Shown here: positions 28,601 through 38,792 of the stretch, one piece after another | Position numbering within the stretch: the first letter of the stretch is position 1 | How the letters are laid out: each line of letters starts with the position of its first letter | NCBI GenBank assembly: GCA_021730635.1 | Contig: JAJNNC010000008.1 | Coordinates: forward strand, 186,001-250,000 | Length of the DNA: 64,000 nucleotides | Direction: 5' to 3' | From: Catalimonadaceae bacterium JC749 | GTDB lineage: Bacteria > Bacteroidota > Bacteroidia > Cytophagales > Cyclobacteriaceae | Position numbers and translations under genes: made by a program | The notes under the pieces: model-generated | The model's database searches: none | The model's input: only the letters and a program-made list of their open reading frames with translations | What the model was told of the DNA's origin: nothing

Positions 28601-29281
28601 TTATAAATGTCTAGTAATGAAAATGCCAATACCGTAGCTGCGTAGCCTGATATTTGTCGCACCGTACTGTATCTGTTGAAATGGCTCCGTGAGCATATAA
28701 TTTGAAAGTACCTCAATACCTACTGAATGAAAATTGCTGAAATTAAAATGGTAGCCTAAACTTATATCAAAACTTAAGGTTAATAAGTTGGCCTTGGGAT
28801 TAAAATCAAATTTAAATTCTGATGATTCTTCAGGAGGAAAACTTTCATATTTGCCTCGACCATACATAATAAAATTTAAAGAAGGCCCAACCGAAAAATT
28901 AAATCCTTTATAAGTTGCACTCGCATTTAATGGTATTTTTAAAAAATCAAGTTTGCCAAAAGATATAATGCCTACAGATACAAAATCTTTTTGTGGAAAA
29001 GCTGGGACATTAACTATAGCTTGTGTTTCCCATCTTCTTCTGGTATAAATCAACCCTGATTCCAGCATAAGATATTTGAACTTTGTTTGTCTACTGGTAG
29101 CTATACCTAAACTAAAACCAGTTTGAGACTTATTAGGAAAAGGAATCCAAACTAACCTATCATCAAATTCTCTTGCTTTAAATCGATCTAATGAAATAGT
29201 TGGACTGATATACCATTGAGTGGATTGAGCATATATAGGTTTAAGTGGAAAAATTAGAAAGAAAATTAAAAATATTTTCAT
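28601..29281 (-). CDS. Outer-membrane beta-barrel protein
   Basis: From ATG 29281 the product is 226 residues with a signal peptide (MKIFLIFFLIFPLKPIYAQ). Alternating amphipathic strands with aromatic girdles follow (YKGFNFSVGPSLNFIMYG; LSFDISLGYHFNFSNF), ending with an aromatic-rich final strand. This is the porT/OMP_b-brl pattern of 8-10 strand barrels. A start at 29299 would put six residues before the signal. It is 11 bp upstream of the YD-repeat gene, so both belong to one transcript. A transport or anchoring role for the YD proteins is inferred from position. Confidence 0.75.
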   Translation of the reverse strand: MKIFLIFFLIFPLKPIYAQSTQWYISPTISLDRFKAREFDDRLVWIPFPNKSQTGFSLGIATSRQTKFKYLMLESGLIYTRRRWETQAIVNVPAFPQKDFVSVGIISFGKLDFLKIPLNASATYKGFNFSVGPSLNFIMYGRGKYESFPPEESSEFKFDFNPKANLLTLSFDISLGYHFNFSNFHSVGIEVLSNYMLTEPFQQIQYGATNIRLRSYGIGIFITRHL

Positions 29282-29437
29282 AAATATTGAAATAACCATT
29301 CAAATAAATAAGCCCTCTTTGCTTACTTTAGCATAAAGTTACAAGTAATCCTAAACCTATCTTTTTGTTCAACAAAGCAGGCATAAACCAGACTACTTGA
29401 GCAATTGATAATTCTTTAAATTTGCACAATTTAAAAA

Positions 29438-29746
29438 CTAAGAATTTTCTTTTATCTCTTTAATAGTACCTTCTCCGATAGCGTTAGGAAATGTACCAAA
29501 TAAAAACGTAGCTTTAGGATTTAACTTGTTATTTAGAAATTCTCTCTTAACCAAAGTTATTTTTGCCTCATAAATTTCTCCAATAGAACTTACTGGTTTT
29601 TTAAACTCGAATTCAGAAAAAGTTGAAATATCATTTTCTGGTAACCAAAAAGATGTTCTTATTTTACTTATTATAGGAAATTTAAAACTCTTTTCTACGG
29701 ATGAAAAAAGAATAATATCTGCTATTATTTTGATTTCTTTTACCAT
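29438..29746 (-). CDS. EF-Tu domain III-like small protein, candidate immunity protein
   Basis: ATG 29746 lies 2 bp after the stop of the RHS gene, giving 102 residues. The chain follows the EF-Tu domain III pattern: ADIILFSSVEK (compare AxIxxLSxxEGG), PIISKIRTSFWL (compare PFFxGYRPQFYF), a central G-x-x-x-x-x-x-ITLV strand pair, and GEGTIKEI at the end (compare GAGVVxKI). There is no GTPase domain. Small genes directly after an RHS toxin tip normally encode the matching immunity protein. That role is inferred from position; the fold match is my own reading. Confidence 0.5.
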   Translation of the reverse strand: MVKEIKIIADIILFSSVEKSFKFPIISKIRTSFWLPENDISTFSEFEFKKPVSSIGEIYEAKITLVKREFLNNKLNPKATFLFGTFPNAIGEGTIKEIKENS

Positions 29747-29748
29747 TT

Positions 29749-32700
29749 TCAATATATAAAATACTCTATATTCATTACATTATTAAATCTACTTAAATTT
29801 TCTGGCAAAACAGTACCTCCAGGATAACCATCAATCATAGGAATAGTTTCCTGGAAAATATAGTTAGGATTTCCAGGTGTTATGTATGACCTAGGAATTG
29901 TTACTTTTGCCGTTATTGGTTTTGACAATGTAGTTTTATTCCAAAAAGTAAGTCCTGACTCTCCAATCCAAAATTGTTTGCCCTGATACTGATTAGGGCT
30001 AATTGAGAATTTCCCTCCTAATTCTTTTATGGAGTTGTACTCATTCCACCCAAAGTTCCTATATAGGGTGACTAATTCATCTGGGACATCTGAATTGATA
30101 TATTTCAGCGAAAATTGTTTAGGTGTTACATTTTGTTTTCCTCCTTGTACTGACCCTGCTCCAAAAACATAAGGCATATATTCACCTGCTCCTAGCCAAA
30201 ATGCAGAATTAGTGCCCCATTTAGCTGTATATTGGTTATAGAATCCTTCAGAAGTTAAAGGGCCAAATTTCCCTTGTTGTTCAAGCCTCAACATGTAGGC
30301 AGTAATTACATTACCAGTACCTAATCTCAACAGATTATTTCGCATCTGCAGATCTTGTCGAGTGTAGAAATAATTGCTTTGATTAATAGCTATATCTATC
30401 CATTGTCCTCCTCCAGCATATTGCCAAGTTCCATAGTTATTTTGTACAATAGCGCCAAGACTATAGATATCATCTCCACCAGTACACATTGGACAATCCC
30501 CGTTTGGATCGCTATATCGAATTGAATTGTTAAAGTTCGAATTGTAAGGTGACCAACTGTAAAATTTGTCAGCCTCAGGATCTACTTGCCACCATCTTCC
30601 TAATGTTGGATCTAACGTTCTATATTTCGCTGTGTAAACTCCTAAACCAATTTCAGTATTTAATTCAATTCCATTATACAAATACTTATTCTCAAAATCT
30701 TCTCTAGGTTGCATCGCTAAGCCAAAAGGATAATAATCATCAGCCTGTACTACTTTGCCATGTTGATGTTCTACCAGCCAATCATCAAAATATACAATAG
30801 TACTGCTTTCATTCCAGAGATAGATATACACATACCCTGGCTGGTCAACTAAAAGAGTATAACCTAGTGTCTCATGAGGCTGGTTAGGGTTCTCAGGTGT
30901 TACTTTGGCAGCCTCTGAAATGGGGCGAACAATGGGATCACCTATCTGGTTATAATCCTGGTCATACACCAGCATTATCAAAGCGGCAGGAGGCACAGTA
31001 GAAGAGGTACTGTTCGCCACTGCTCGTATGGCTGATATTTCATGAGAAGACTGTCTGATAGATTGAGTTTCTATACCTACACTGCCCCCCATACTACTGA
31101 TCACAGCGCCTGCCATATTAGCAATAGCCGCAGGGTTTGAAGTAGAAGGATCCTCAAAATACTTTGCTTTGACTTCCACATACACCTCATCGCCTCGTTG
31201 CACCATCAAGCTCTTAGCAGGTACCTGCGTATTATCAGTGGTATTGGCCACTATCACTACCTCATTGGCATTGGTAATTTCCGTACATCCGTTGATCTCA
31301 GTAGCATTATAAGCCTGCTGTATACTTCTGTGAGTAGCCAAATTCAAGAAGACAGTATCTTCTTGCATACTCACTTCATTTTCCATGGTAGCTAGATATT
31401 TATCTGTAATAATTTCCGAGGAAAGAGTCAGGCGTACATTCCCCAAATGATCTGTCAGATTATATTGATAGATCCAAGGACCCGATTGCATATTGGTAGT
31501 AGTGGTAGTAGCACAAGGCTCCACCTGCATAGGAATGTAGGGTAAGACTCTCCCTTCTGTGGTAGCTATGAAATCCAGTAGTATAGGGGCAACACCTTGT
31601 TCCATGGTATGGTATTGGATACCACTTAGATAATAAGTAGCCATTGTCTTTCCATTTTCTACTACCTCTTTTTTTAATTTAGCTCCTGTAGCATCATAGA
31701 TATAACGAATGACATTGCTGTTGTTAAAGGTAATTTCTGTAGGGAGGTTCAAGTGGTTATAAACAATACCTGTGATATTTTTATTGAGATCTTTGTTCAG
31801 GTTTCCATTGTCATCATAGACATAGTCGCTCCCATTAGTATTACCATTGTTGAAGCCCATAGCATTCGAAGTATGGTCGGTGACTCCTTGCAACTGATTG
31901 CCTACAGAAGATCCATTATTATAGTCATACTGTAAATCATCTATTTTAGAACCCATACTACCATAGCGAGACAAATGCTTAATGTTACCATTAAGGTCGT
32001 AGTTAATAAATCCATCATTTTCTCCTGTCACATTGTACCAGCCAAACTCTCCTAAGGCAAGATAAGAAGCTTTACTCAGGCGATTTAACTTGTCATACTG
32101 ATACATATAAGATTTTTGTCCTGCTTTACCTGTCTGGTTCGTCCATTGGACATAAGAAATATTACCATTATATTGAGGATAAGACTCGTCTTCTGGAGTA
32201 TCTTGATAATAAAAGCGCATACCGAATAAATCATCGTCATCATCATTTTTATCATTATCGTTACTTAAATCACTGGTATTAATATGGGTCATCCACCCCC
32301 GTTCATTATAACGATAGTCTATGCTTTGTAGAAAGTTGCCATCCGATTTCTCATGTAAGTTCTTTTCTACCATTTCACCCAACTCATTGTACTTATAAGA
32401 AGCCAGCAGTATAGGTACTTCATTATTGAGTTTGTAATAAACTTTTTCTATTCTTCCTGCATGATCATAATCATTGCGTTTGTGGATAGCTAATGGGGAG
32501 TAGGGAGTATAGCCATGATGAACCCTGAGCGTACGGATTGCTCTACCTGCTAAATCATATTCTGTTGTAACAATATCTGATCCTTGCGGATAATTCTCAC
32601 TTATAGTCTGAATGATCTGATATTGATCATCATAATAGTTTACACTTTTAAGCCAGTCATTAGTATCTAATACTCTCACTAAACTACCTGTGACTTTTCC

Positions 32701-35700
32701 TTGCACTCTATTGAAATGCGTGGTGGGATATTGAGCTATATTGTCATAGCTGCTTACATCCTGGAAATCAAAGGCACTACCAAATTGTGAGTTTATATCT
32801 GTTTTGAAGTTGTAGTTATCATGGTAAGTAACAGTAAGCAACGTGACATTGCTGTTTGAGATTATCTTTGGAAAACCTGTATCACTATAGCCAAAATTAT
32901 TGGAGGCTCCGGTATACTGTTCTGTAAAGCTTTTAGCATTCATATCATTTTGCATCCCAGAAGGACCATTCTGATAATCTGTGCTGTGGACATAAATTCC
33001 AGTCATGATAGGCCTGTTCAACTTATCATATTTGGTGAATGTCCACTGTTTTGCCCCATCCTTCCGCTGTTCTCCATCCTGAGTAAGCACCAGCCGGTCC
33101 CTCTGGTCATAGATCATCCAGACAGGTTCTGCTCCCGGTACCTGTTTGCTGACCATACGTTGACGGGCATCATAATCATAGGTAAAGCAGCCTTCTGTAA
33201 TAAAGACATCTGATAAGTTTTTAGTAACACTACCAGTGATAGGCAAAGTAGCTGCTGCTTTCGGTGGAATGACTACCCTCAGGTTTCCCCAGTCATCATA
33301 GATGTAATAGGTCAACAGCGCTTTATCAGTTCCATTTTCATCTACTCCTTCTACCTGTTTTAGCACCACTCTGTCCAGTTTATCTTTATACTCCCAAACA
33401 TCATGATTATGCTCGTCTTTAGTTTCAGTTACATAAAGTTCGCCTTTATATTTTCCTGGATCTTCAGTATCTTCTTCATAAGCATAAAAGCTTTCACTGG
33501 TAATGCTTTGGGATGTATAATCGTAGATCCATTTTCTGACCTCATCTTCCTTATTAGTACGGTAAGTATATTTGATCGTTTTATTAGTAGTATCTCCTGG
33601 ATTAGTAGGTTGCCAATCAGTACCGGAGGCACCCTGTTCAATGACCCGGTTTAAAGGAGAGTCATCAAAAATAGTTACACTAAAAGGTTTATTAGTATCA
33701 GCTATCTTGTCACCGCTTCCCAAGTAAAAAGCAGGCTGCTTAGTGGGAAAATCTGTACGATAATCTCCACTTTGGTCGCTGGTTGCATAAGGTAGATACT
33801 TTTTAACTTCTCTGCCCATGGCATCATACTCCACTATTTGCACTACATCATTTCCAACTGGACTAGCACCTTTATCAACTTGCTGCATGGCTCTACCTAA
33901 TCCATCGATATACTCATATTGGGCGTTGAGTTTATCATTGTTTAAGTATTTCAGTGAACTTTCCGACTTATTACCTTTTGCTATGATCGTCTCACTTTTC
34001 ACATAGTTATAGTTGTTTTGTTCATTTTCACAAGGAGATATAAGTCGGTTAGTTAAACTTATTGTCCGCGTAGTTAAAGTGAATCCTGGAAACAAAGGGT
34101 TGGTAACTTTTGCATAGTAATTACCATAAAGATTATCCTGGATTATATCCTGTATGTCTAATTGAAGAGAGTTGGAATTATTGGTAATTAGTGAATTGTT
34201 ATTTCTATACCATTCATATTTGTTAGTGCTTACAAATCCATCAAATCCTAAGTTTAGTGGGTAACTTTGACAAGAAATCACATTCAAGTTTTGTGGAACA
34301 CCCACCTGCTTTTGAGGACTAAAGCTAAATCCTCGGACATTTCTGTTTGGAATCAGATATCCGAAGGTTAATCTGTTATTGGTAACTTCTAATTTATCTA
34401 ATAAAGATAATCTTGAGAAATCGGGTATACAGGTAATTTCATTTTGATGGATCCGAACTTGTTTAAGTTTACCAAGATAAGTTAAATTATCTGGTAGACT
34501 ACCACTCAATTGATTGTCGTACAAATGTAAATTTTCTAAATTTTGTAGCTTCCCTATTGAAGCAGGAACATTGCCGCTTAACTGGTTTCTGTACAATTGC
34601 AGATCTTTTAAGGAAGTCATTTCTCCGATAGCGGGAGAAATAGGACCACTAAGCTGATTACCCCCTAGACCAAGCAAATAAACTTTTTTTAAATTTCCTA
34701 GCCAGCCAGGTATGACCCCACTTAAATTATTATTGCTTACATCAAAGCGCTCTAGTTTTAAAAGATTAGTATACTCTGGAGGTAAATCTCCTTCTAATAA
34801 ATTTCCTCCCAGAAATAAATGTCCTAGATTTCCTAAATTACCCAACTCACCTGGTAAGCTTCCTCCCAACTGATTAGCTCCTAGATTTAAGACTTGAAGA
34901 TGCGAAAGATTTCCCAAAGTAGAAGGAATAGATCCTGTCAACTGATTTTCATTTAAATATAGAAAATCCAAATTAGTAAGATTGCCAAGTTGCAGTGGTA
35001 TCTCCCCCTCCAAATCATTCTTGTCCAGCTTAAGTACTTTAAGATTAGTTAACTTTCCTAAACTAGCTGGTATTGTTCCTGTTAATTGGTTATTTCCCAA
35101 ATCTAGTTCCTGTAATCCTGTGAGCTTACTAAAGGCCTCAGGTATGCTACCTTGTAAACCTTTGTTATTTAGAGTAATTTTGGTAACACGCCCATTCACA
35201 ACAGTTACTCCTTCCCACTCACTAATGGGTCTGCTCGGATCCCATGAGGATGGCAAGTTTGATGTATTAGTGATTGTGTTGTAAAAATCAGTCATAGCCT
35301 GTTCATCTTGTCCGGCTACATAAGGTTCAACTACCTCAACTGCAAAGATATGAGTGTATAAAGTAAGCTGGGTAGCCCAAGTATTAGTAATAACACACCG
35401 GTAGAGGCCTGCATCTCCAGGCTGAGCACTTGAAATATCTAAAGCAGGTTGTGTAGCTCCAGTTATGTCACTCCAGGCACCATTAATTTGTTTTTGCCAT
35501 TGGTACTGACTATTAGAAGTAGTAGTTTGATGTGATAGTGTAAGAGCACTACCTTGACTAACAAGTACTGAGGAACCCCCTCCTATCTCTTTCTGGGGAG
35601 CATATACAAACTCACTTAACGAGTGTTGATCAGGACCAGTCAAAAAAGGCTCTATAGCAGAAAAGGTGTAAAAATTGTTTTGCATAGTGATATTTACATA

Positions 35701-36708
35701 GTAACTCCCCATGCTTTGTGGAATCGTTCCACTTAGTTGGTTATTGTCTAAATGAAGTTGTACTAAATATTCATTTTGAGCCAAGCCAGCAGGCAACTCT
35801 CCAGTGAAGTTATTATTTTCGATATATAGCCCAGTAAGCCCATACATATTTCCCAATTCAGGTGGCAAATTTCCATAAAAATTGTTATTTGCTAAGCCAA
35901 GGCCAAAAAGATACAGATTGCCTATGTCACTAGGCAAACTGCCAACTAAATTATTGTTCGATAATTCTAAACCAATTAACTCAGGGAGACTCCATATTTC
36001 AGATGGTATAGTACCTGTCAAATTATTATCATGTAGATGAAGAAAATTTAAGTTTGTTAGATTTCTAATCGTACTAGGTATACTTCCACTTAAGTCATTT
36101 TCCCATAATTCTAAATCAACTAAGTTTATTAGATTTCCTATGGATTCTGGAATGCTCCCACTAATATTATTACTTTCTAAATTTAGCTCACGTAACTTTA
36201 GTAGCGTTCCAATTTCACTTGGTAAAACACCTTGTAAGTTATTATTATGTAAGCTTAGCCAAACAACATCGTTGTTCGAGATTTCTACACCATACCAATT
36301 GTCAAAGTCTTGACTAGTTGTACCTTGTAACCAACCGGTATTATTAATCCATCCAGTACCATTCGTATTGTAATATAACGCAACTAAGGCTGCATATTCA
36401 ATGGCATCTGGCACTTCACCTTCAGATGCTGTACTGGTTAAAGTAGCTTGATTTGAGGACATGCTTGTGCCTCTTACTACTTTATCACTCTGCTTTTCTG
36501 TTTTGTAGTCAAAGGGAGGTAAACCCTTCTCCTTAAATTTTATTTTAGCGTATTTAGTAACTTGATTTAAAGGAAGTTCAGGGTCATTTTTCCAAATCTC
36601 TCGCAGAATCTCATGTTTTTCTTTAGTTGTAGGATCCTGAGCCCATACTATCTGAGTGACAAAAAGGCAAAGTAATGCCAGGGCTACTAGAAACAAAGTA
36701 GTTTTCAT
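29749..36708 (-). CDS. Giant LRR-Ig-DUF6443-RHS protein with variable C-terminal domain
   Basis: The 2319 residues run from a signal peptide (1-23, ending VWAQ) to an LRR block (about 80-353) of the plant-like type L-x-x-N-x-L-x-G-x-I-P. Then come an Ig-like domain (about 369-456), a second LRR block (about 470-756), a second Ig-like domain (about 800-885) and DUF6443 (about 899-976). RHS/YD repeats follow, then the RHS core ending YSDPNGDC (about 2036-2075) and a unique C-terminal tip (about 2076-2319). RHS shells enclose a C-terminal toxin released at the core. The tip has VTLYRNFGW, GKQFWIGESGLTFW and LPENLSRFN, a spacing that could fit an ADP-ribosyltransferase, but this is weak. A 102-residue candidate immunity gene follows at once. 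Confidence 0.85.
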   Translation of the reverse strand: MKTTLFLVALALLCLFVTQIVWAQDPTTKEKHEILREIWKNDPELPLNQVTKYAKIKFKEKGLPPFDYKTEKQSDKVVRGTSMSSNQATLTSTASEGEVPDAIEYAALVALYYNTNGTGWINNTGWLQGTTSQDFDNWYGVEISNNDVVWLSLHNNNLQGVLPSEIGTLLKLRELNLESNNISGSIPESIGNLINLVDLELWENDLSGSIPSTIRNLTNLNFLHLHDNNLTGTIPSEIWSLPELIGLELSNNNLVGSLPSDIGNLYLFGLGLANNNFYGNLPPELGNMYGLTGLYIENNNFTGELPAGLAQNEYLVQLHLDNNQLSGTIPQSMGSYYVNITMQNNFYTFSAIEPFLTGPDQHSLSEFVYAPQKEIGGGSSVLVSQGSALTLSHQTTTSNSQYQWQKQINGAWSDITGATQPALDISSAQPGDAGLYRCVITNTWATQLTLYTHIFAVEVVEPYVAGQDEQAMTDFYNTITNTSNLPSSWDPSRPISEWEGVTVVNGRVTKITLNNKGLQGSIPEAFSKLTGLQELDLGNNQLTGTIPASLGKLTNLKVLKLDKNDLEGEIPLQLGNLTNLDFLYLNENQLTGSIPSTLGNLSHLQVLNLGANQLGGSLPGELGNLGNLGHLFLGGNLLEGDLPPEYTNLLKLERFDVSNNNLSGVIPGWLGNLKKVYLLGLGGNQLSGPISPAIGEMTSLKDLQLYRNQLSGNVPASIGKLQNLENLHLYDNQLSGSLPDNLTYLGKLKQVRIHQNEITCIPDFSRLSLLDKLEVTNNRLTFGYLIPNRNVRGFSFSPQKQVGVPQNLNVISCQSYPLNLGFDGFVSTNKYEWYRNNNSLITNNSNSLQLDIQDIIQDNLYGNYYAKVTNPLFPGFTLTTRTISLTNRLISPCENEQNNYNYVKSETIIAKGNKSESSLKYLNNDKLNAQYEYIDGLGRAMQQVDKGASPVGNDVVQIVEYDAMGREVKKYLPYATSDQSGDYRTDFPTKQPAFYLGSGDKIADTNKPFSVTIFDDSPLNRVIEQGASGTDWQPTNPGDTTNKTIKYTYRTNKEDEVRKWIYDYTSQSITSESFYAYEEDTEDPGKYKGELYVTETKDEHNHDVWEYKDKLDRVVLKQVEGVDENGTDKALLTYYIYDDWGNLRVVIPPKAAATLPITGSVTKNLSDVFITEGCFTYDYDARQRMVSKQVPGAEPVWMIYDQRDRLVLTQDGEQRKDGAKQWTFTKYDKLNRPIMTGIYVHSTDYQNGPSGMQNDMNAKSFTEQYTGASNNFGYSDTGFPKIISNSNVTLLTVTYHDNYNFKTDINSQFGSAFDFQDVSSYDNIAQYPTTHFNRVQGKVTGSLVRVLDTNDWLKSVNYYDDQYQIIQTISENYPQGSDIVTTEYDLAGRAIRTLRVHHGYTPYSPLAIHKRNDYDHAGRIEKVYYKLNNEVPILLASYKYNELGEMVEKNLHEKSDGNFLQSIDYRYNERGWMTHINTSDLSNDNDKNDDDDDLFGMRFYYQDTPEDESYPQYNGNISYVQWTNQTGKAGQKSYMYQYDKLNRLSKASYLALGEFGWYNVTGENDGFINYDLNGNIKHLSRYGSMGSKIDDLQYDYNNGSSVGNQLQGVTDHTSNAMGFNNGNTNGSDYVYDDNGNLNKDLNKNITGIVYNHLNLPTEITFNNSNVIRYIYDATGAKLKKEVVENGKTMATYYLSGIQYHTMEQGVAPILLDFIATTEGRVLPYIPMQVEPCATTTTTNMQSGPWIYQYNLTDHLGNVRLTLSSEIITDKYLATMENEVSMQEDTVFLNLATHRSIQQAYNATEINGCTEITNANEVVIVANTTDNTQVPAKSLMVQRGDEVYVEVKAKYFEDPSTSNPAAIANMAGAVISSMGGSVGIETQSIRQSSHEISAIRAVANSTSSTVPPAALIMLVYDQDYNQIGDPIVRPISEAAKVTPENPNQPHETLGYTLLVDQPGYVYIYLWNESSTIVYFDDWLVEHQHGKVVQADDYYPFGLAMQPREDFENKYLYNGIELNTEIGLGVYTAKYRTLDPTLGRWWQVDPEADKFYSWSPYNSNFNNSIRYSDPNGDCPMCTGGDDIYSLGAIVQNNYGTWQYAGGGQWIDIAINQSNYFYTRQDLQMRNNLLRLGTGNVITAYMLRLEQQGKFGPLTSEGFYNQYTAKWGTNSAFWLGAGEYMPYVFGAGSVQGGKQNVTPKQFSLKYINSDVPDELVTLYRNFGWNEYNSIKELGGKFSISPNQYQGKQFWIGESGLTFWNKTTLSKPITAKVTIPRSYITPGNPNYIFQETIPMIDGYPGGTVLPENLSRFNNVMNIEYFIY

Positions 36709-37210
36709 AGTTTGGTAGTATTTATCTTAATCAGTTATGGTAGTTTGATGTACTTTATCCTGTTATTTGGTACATCCGAAAAAAGTGATATTTTTTATAT
36801 TCAACAATTCTTGAAGCGGGAGAAGTATATTTGAGATGTAATAAAGTCCTTCTTTTATTATGAAAAGTTTTTTGAAAGTGAAACAGAACTTCAGTTTTTA
36901 TTAAGGAGAAATAATTGTGAATTTAATGTTAACTTTGCAGTATTCTAATACCAAAGTCTTTTGCTTTTCTTATAAAGAAAGATATTGAACTATTCAAAGT
37001 TCAATAAAAATCTATCAATCTTTTAAATATAATTCTATCAGTATTAATTATGATGTAATGAAAATCATCCAATCAATAAAAACTTTTAAGTAAGGAAAAA
37101 TAATATTGCAAAAGATTTAGATTGGATAACTTATATCCAAAATGTAAGACAATTAGTAAATCCAATTATTTATTCTTTTACAAAGTCTTTTCAAATAAAT
37201 ACTACCATTT
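36709..37210. promoter_or_regulatory. Divergent intergenic region with a dyad
   Basis: About 500 bp of AT-rich DNA between the divergent RHS gene and the coiled-coil/barrel gene; no gene is seen. TTGGATA-ACTTA-TATCCAA at 37122-37140 is a perfect 7-bp inverted repeat about 70 bp before the ATG at 37211. It is placed as an operator would be, but no regulator is nearby. Confidence 0.3.
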
Positions 37211-38596
37211 ATGAGGTTTTGCTTCCTAATTCTTATACCTTTTTCACTGATTGACTTTACAAAAGCTCAAGGGCAAATCATAGCTCCTTCAGATACCCTA
37301 ATTACTCGTAGCTTTATATTTGATACTCTAAAAGTCAACGCTGATACTGCATTTACCAAACTTCATCAAGTTGTAGATAGAAAAGACAGTCTGGCGCATA
37401 AGATTGAGCAACCTTTAGATAGTATAACGCAACAGTTAGAGCAAAAGAAAGACAGCCTTACTTCTAAGATTAACACTAAAATTGAAAACAGCTACCAATA
37501 TAGTAACCTAATACCTGATTCTATTAAAGCAATTGAACAAAAGATCCAATCTAAAGTAAAGCCTCTAGACAATATTTCTCCTCCTAGTATTCTTCTAGAG
37601 AACTTAAATAATCAACTTGAAGGAATTCCTTCTCTTCAAATCATCTCTGAAAAAACTGGTAAGATCAAAGCATCTGCTAAAAAGTGGGTAGGTCTAGAAA
37701 AGATCAAATCCCTTAATCCGACAAATGTTGATCTAAAGCAGTTTGATCAGATTCAAAACAGCATCGCTAATATTCAAAACAAAGTGAAAACTTTACCAAA
37801 AGACAAGGTCTCTCAAATCAGCCAATTCACTTCTTCGTTAGAGCAAAAAGCTATAGAAAAAACAGGTCTTAAAGAGTTGCAGCAACTGTCTGGGCAGGTA
37901 GACCAATGGAAACAGCAGTCTGTAAAGCATCACGAACAACTTAAACAATACCAGGATCAGAATTTTTTAAGGGAGCAGGCGCAAGCTAAACTTTTAGAAA
38001 AAGCCAAGAATCATTTTGCAACACATGGGGATAAGCTTAAAGAAGCCCAGGAAAAATTAGCGAAGTTTAAAAGAAAATATACTGGTGAGCTGACCGAAGA
38101 GGGGAAACCTATCAAACAAAGCAGTCTGCAAGGCAAACCCTTGAGCGAAAGAATAGTATATGGAGGACAGTTACAAGTGGTACCTGGTCCTCCTGTTTCT
38201 GTGGATCTTTCTCCTATGCTGGGATACCAAATAAGCAAGCATTGGATGGTTGGGGTAGGAGGCACTTACCGAGCAAACTTTCAACCAGAGAAAAAATATA
38301 TTGTCAGAAGTGGTGAGATCTATGGAGTACGAGCTTTTACAGAACATCAAATCATCAAAGGCTTTTTCATGCATGGAGCCTATGAAATGATGAATACAGA
38401 AGTGAATGATAAATTACAGGACAGCTATACCAGAGAATGGGTAGAAGGTGTTTTGGTAGGGGTTGGCAAAAACTATCATATCTCTAGAAAGATCGAAGGC
38501 AGAGTAATGATTTTGTATAATCTAATGCATCAAGAAAAAACCCCTTATCCCAGACCCTGGATGATTAGATTTGGCTTTAATGTGACTAAAAATTAG
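37211..38596 (+). CDS. Envelope protein: coiled coil plus C-terminal beta-barrel-like domain
   Basis: A 461-residue protein with a signal peptide (MRFCFLILIPFSLIDFTKAQ). Residues about 30-300 are almost all charged helix and coiled coil (KIEQPLDSITQQLEQKKDSL; HEQLKQYQDQNFLREQAQ). A beta-rich C-terminal domain of about 150 residues follows, with typical outer-membrane strands (LSPMLGYQISKHWMVGVGGT) and a last strand rich in aromatic residues. It resembles proteins that sit in the outer membrane with a long periplasmic helix. It is divergent from the RHS gene and function is unknown. Confidence 0.7.
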   Translation: MRFCFLILIPFSLIDFTKAQGQIIAPSDTLITRSFIFDTLKVNADTAFTKLHQVVDRKDSLAHKIEQPLDSITQQLEQKKDSLTSKINTKIENSYQYSNLIPDSIKAIEQKIQSKVKPLDNISPPSILLENLNNQLEGIPSLQIISEKTGKIKASAKKWVGLEKIKSLNPTNVDLKQFDQIQNSIANIQNKVKTLPKDKVSQISQFTSSLEQKAIEKTGLKELQQLSGQVDQWKQQSVKHHEQLKQYQDQNFLREQAQAKLLEKAKNHFATHGDKLKEAQEKLAKFKRKYTGELTEEGKPIKQSSLQGKPLSERIVYGGQLQVVPGPPVSVDLSPMLGYQISKHWMVGVGGTYRANFQPEKKYIVRSGEIYGVRAFTEHQIIKGFFMHGAYEMMNTEVNDKLQDSYTREWVEGVLVGVGKNYHISRKIEGRVMILYNLMHQEKTPYPRPWMIRFGFNVTKN

Positions 38597-38792
38597 AAAC
38601 AGTCAAACTTAGCCCTATTTTTTATTTGTTTTGTATCAGTACGCCCCACTATTACCATTATAACTTTTTGATCTTCAACAACTTATATTTTTTATCTATA
38701 AAAAGTAACGTGCTTGCTGGCTTCATTTTTAAATGGCCAACTTTCGAGTAAGCTTAGTAGCAACTGTGTTTATGTAAATTTCCGCTTTTACA

